This document shows, piece after piece, positions 8,408-11,105 of a stretch of 11,105 nt of DNA; position 1 is the stretch's first letter; each line of letters starts with the position of its first letter. Both the position numbers and the translations under genes were made by a program. Source of the DNA: Larix sibirica (Eukaryota; Streptophyta; Pinopsida; Pinales; Pinaceae); contig NWUY0300051120.1 in NCBI GenBank assembly GCA_004151065.3, positions 1 through 11,105 of the forward strand, read 5' to 3'. Below the pieces are notes generated by a model that did not search any database, was not told the DNA's origin, and worked only from the letters and a program-made list of their open reading frames with translations.

Positions 8408-8426
8408 GGGAAGGAAGGGAGAAATG
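8408..8426 (+). mobile_element. Possible polypurine tract and LTR start
   Basis: Seventeen consecutive purines (gggaaggaagggagaaa, 8408-8424) are followed immediately by tgttatgacc, which begins with the TG expected of an LTR. This is the arrangement at the junction between a retrotransposon's interior and its 3' LTR on the plus strand. Support is limited. The right LTR boundary, a second LTR and a coding interior are all absent, so it could also be a chance purine run. Confidence 0.3.
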
Positions 8427-8970
8427 TTATGACCTAAGTCATTTTGCATAAAACAATCAATGTTAGATGCACAAGTAGCTAATTCAGAATTTAATTAATT
8501 ACTGAAGGCTTCTATATGAAGAGAAAAAAGCCTTATTAATCTAAGAAGGTGCCCCTCACTTAGTCGCTACTTTCCACATAAGTTGGCAAGGTTCCATTGG
8601 CACGCTAACTACAATAGTTGTATGTTGACCGCAATACACGTAGTGCAAAACCCCCTTAATTTTCCCTGTAGCATTATTCGTTTCATCACATCTTAACATG
8701 CATTCACATTTATTGTGTTATTGTTTAGTCTTTCAAGGATGAATTGACCTCCCTTTCACTATATTGACTTTATGGTGGGATTATTCATGGGCATTTATTG
8801 TGCAGTTGTGACAATTATGATAGTTTGAGGAGAGCAATGATTTATATTTATGATATTTGTTGAATAGTTAAGGACATCTTGCATTTTCTAGTTAATGACC
8901 TAGATGTGAGGGTGACCTGCATATATTGCTCAGATAAGGATAGTTCCATGTCTTTATGCACTCTTCTACA
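8427..8970. other. Unassigned stretch, possibly LTR body
   Basis: There is no reading frame of note. Composition is somewhat less AT-rich at 8540-8660, with occasional CpG (gtcgct, ccgcaatacacgtag). If 8425 is an LTR start this would be its U3, but no TATA box or terminal CA can be fixed. Confidence 0.35.
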
Positions 8971-9022
8971 CAACGACCTGTTTTAAGTGGATTGTGCAAC
9001 GACCTGTTTTAAGTGGATTGTG
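8971..9022. repeat. Perfect 26-bp tandem duplication
   Basis: Two exact abutting copies of the unit starting caacgacctg and ending ggattgtg lie at 8971-8996 and 8997-9022. Related words (gacctg, caacctg) recur at about 8913, 9041 and 9093, so the pair sits inside an older, loosely repetitive patch. Confidence 0.9.
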
Positions 9023-9468
9023 CCTCGTGGAGAATGCACTACAACCTGGCAGGATTGCAGTATAATCTGCATATTTGCTAGAATTGAATTGTGACCTGTA
9101 CTTTGTTGTGCAAGAATCCAAACTTGTTAAGGAATGACATAGACTAGGATTGATTGTCAAGTTTCAGTGCATTCAACCACCTTTCCTAATTTTGAAACTA
9201 ATGTGTTTTTTGTCAAGTGACCTAATGCTTGGCTACAATAATATTTTCTTGTCTCTTTCATCTTGTTTTGGTGGAATTAAATTGATGTATATGCAGATAT
9301 TTGGCAAGATCAATGATTGTACATGCACTGGTTTTATGAAATTAGAATGATGCAATCATTCCCTTTCTTGTTATATACATTTAATGTGTATTGTATTGAC
9401 CATGGACGATGGAAATTTTGAAGTAACCCGGTCTCACTATAATAGATGCAAAAGACCTAGAACTTACC
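9023..9468. other. Unassigned AT-rich stretch
   Basis: A plus-strand frame (9150-9350) and a minus-strand frame (9160-8966) are both short, without a domain. The minus one crosses the 26-bp duplication. No gene is supported. Confidence 0.45.
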
Positions 9469-9515
9469 ATGCTTGTGTTTATTATGCCCATACTGGGCAT
9501 AATAAACACAAGCAT
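9469..9515. repeat. Perfect palindrome, 22-bp arms with 3-nt spacer
   Basis: The left arm 9469-9490 (starting atgcttgtg, ending tatgccca) and the right arm 9494-9515 (starting tgggcata, ending caagcat) are exact reverse complements around tac. Similarity stops abruptly on both sides. A 47-bp perfect palindrome could extrude as a cruciform in DNA or fold as a single hairpin in RNA. Its tiny loop does not fit a MIRNA precursor or a typical transposon. Confidence 0.9.
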
Positions 9516-10933
9516 AAAATGATCTCATGTGATTAGTATCCCCAATAACTACCAGGTCATGATCTCTTGAGTGATCTCATGAATAGCCTTAGAAGAATTG
9601 CCTCTATACAAAGGTCTCGATATCCTTTTTTGCATTGCAGGCTTGATACCTGAATATAAGAAATTGAACATAATGATTACTTCAGGTTTGTTTTTTTAAC
9701 CATTCGAGTTCTCTCTTGGAAAAATTTAGACCTAGGTAAGTATCACTAGGTTTGTTGTTTGGTTGTATATCAATGGGTTGAAAATCAAATATCATGAATG
9801 GCCAGTTAATGCTTTTTCTTGATCAACACAATAGCTAGGTTTCTTTTATAATTCGTATTGGCTACGAGTTGTAATTGGAAATTCAAAATCCTAAAGTTGA
9901 ATGTTATAAATTGTGATATACATGTTTTTTCTTGATTAAAGTTTTGGCTCATGTTTTGGAGCATATCAATAGTTTTTAAGGTAAATTTATTCTCCAAGAA
10001 GCCTAACGTTGGTTGTATTTGTTACATAAATGAAATTCAAGCTTCATGCAAATTTATTCAACACAATTTATAACTAGTGATGTGTATTGTTATTTGTTGA
10101 TGTAGTTGGGAGAGATAAAAACCACAAGGAAAGGCAAGTTCGCAGTTGATCTTATTCGATATCTATGAAGCTTTTGAATGGAATAATGGAACAAAATATT
10201 TGATAATATATTTGGAATTAGAAGTTAATGCATATAATATTTGTACTTGGAGCAATCGAAGCTCAAAAAGATATATTGTATACAAACAATCTGAAGATCT
10301 TATGAATGTTTCATGTTTATGTTAACAAAAGCTGGATAAATTTTATATTTCAAGCAGAAGATACAATGGATAAGTCATAAGTCTTATTTTTTTGTAATTT
10401 TCTATTGCAAATTGATCCTCTTTGGCAATAGAGTTGTCTTTTACCCTATTGTCATTATTGTTACTTGGCTAGCCAATATGCTCATTTACTTGGTGCAAGA
10501 TATCTAAAACCAATGTGATTGATTCTATATAATGGCTAGAAGCTTGATTTCCTCTTTACTCTGTCAAAAATTAAAATACTTCTTAAGGTCTTTAACACTT
10601 AGCTACATGGCTTTAATATGAAATGAATTCTGAAATGCTATGAAATTATGATCTTGTCTACATCGTTTTCTTTGTTTTCAAATCTATGCTTAGGCATCTT
10701 TTGGTATTTTTCTTGGTTAGTTGCTTCAAAGACATTTGTGTAGGTAGCTTTACTTTGAGGGGTCATTCTTCCTTAATTTTGGCCTTGCCTTGAGTGACTA
10801 CCATTTTTATAGTATTACTATTAACCAAAATAGTTCCATCCATAAAGGACTAGTAGGGCACTTTGGCTCATAGCTTGTATTTGATTATTTTAATAGGGAT
10901 GATATTATTGGACATGTGTGTTAGTGTTTGTAG
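9516..10933. other. AT-rich stretch, no recognisable gene
   Basis: Here I see no frame longer than 63 codons, no RNA gene and no repeat boundary. The word tgatctcatg occurs twice (near 9519 and 9571). Good-looking splice signals flank 9641-9736 (see the rejected list), but all three plus-strand frames between them are closed. The rest shows only A/T runs and scattered short words. Confidence 0.5.
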
Positions 10934-10975
10934 GTTCCCAGAGTGAGGGGGGTCGTTCCCAGAGTGAGGGGGGTC
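10934..10975. repeat. Perfect 21-bp GC-rich tandem duplication
   Basis: The unit gttcccagagtgag followed by ggggggtc-type G-rich bases occurs at 10934-10954 and 10955-10975 without a mismatch. It marks the start of the GC-richer right edge of the window. Confidence 0.9.
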
Positions 10976-11105
10976 TAGGGGGTTGATCAACCCCTCGTTT
11001 AAGGGGTTGCTAGCGCCCTCGAAAGAATTTTTTTGGGTTTGTTTTTTGTTCGTTTTGAGTTGTTTTCAGCCCATGGTTTTGCAACCCATTGCAAACTAAT
11101 TCCAA
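10976..11105. other. GC-richer right edge with palindromes, probably part of a repeat
   Basis: A 16-bp perfect palindrome ggggttgatcaacccc lies at 10979-10994. The aacccc end (10989-10994) can alternatively pair with ggggtt at 11003-11008. CpG-bearing DNA (tagcgccctcg) and a T-rich tail follow. The abrupt change in composition and the repeat-rich start suggest the edge of another repeated element that continues beyond the window. No terminal signature lets me name it. Confidence 0.35.

Noticed and set aside
9641-9736. Apparent 96-bp exon with a strong acceptor (tttttgcattgcag) and an ideal donor (ag then gtaagtat)
   Set aside because: Splice signals are attractive, but all three plus-strand frames contain stops within the segment and no partner exon was found. 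At most it could belong to a non-coding transcript, which I cannot support.

Overview
The window looks like plant nuclear repeat-rich intergenic DNA. It is strongly AT-rich, has many A/T runs and few CpG-containing stretches, and shows no bacterial-style gene packing. No open reading frame exceeds about 90 codons. The general texture (decayed long LTRs, degenerate minisatellites, GC-richer islands inside AT-rich filler) would suit a large plant genome such as a conifer or other gymnosperm. That lineage is an inference from style, not from any diagnostic gene. I found no protein-coding gene, tRNA, rRNA or CRISPR array that I can defend.

Layout. Positions 1-60 are a GC-richer edge, probably cut from a larger repeat, followed by AT-rich filler to about 1275 that includes a long A/T hairpin at 541-582. 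The main object is a minus-strand LTR of a Ty3/gypsy-like retrotransposon, about 1276-3525. It has the terminal TGTAACGCCCCATA signature, a TATAAATA promoter box at 1797-1790 and a GC-richer transcribed leader below it. Positions 3526-7910 are mostly unassigned AT-rich DNA. This part contains a CCTAAC-rich tract (4188-4268), a 28-29 bp tandem duplication (4454-4510), a degenerate minisatellite of about 73/21 bp (about 4793-5045), a TTC microsatellite (5757-5777), a 10-bp hairpin (5990-6018), an unusual 121-bp imperfect foldback (6397-6517) and a perfect 10-bp hairpin (7772-7795).

A second, diverged and truncated copy of the same LTR end lies at about 7911-8127 in the same orientation. It starts exactly beside the only ambiguous base of the window (n at 7914). 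A purine tract followed by TG at 8408-8426 may mark a plus-strand LTR start of another element. Beyond it are a 26-bp tandem duplication (8971-9022), a perfect 22-bp-arm palindrome (9469-9515) and more AT-rich filler. A GC-rich edge at 10934-11105 carries a perfect 21-bp tandem duplication and a 16-bp palindrome.

No gene cooperation can be described. The window is best read as layers of old retroelement debris with several younger-looking local rearrangements on top. The most interesting signals are the two related LTR ends, the perfect 47-bp palindrome, and the foldback at 6397-6517, whose mismatches mostly become G-U wobbles in a minus-strand RNA.
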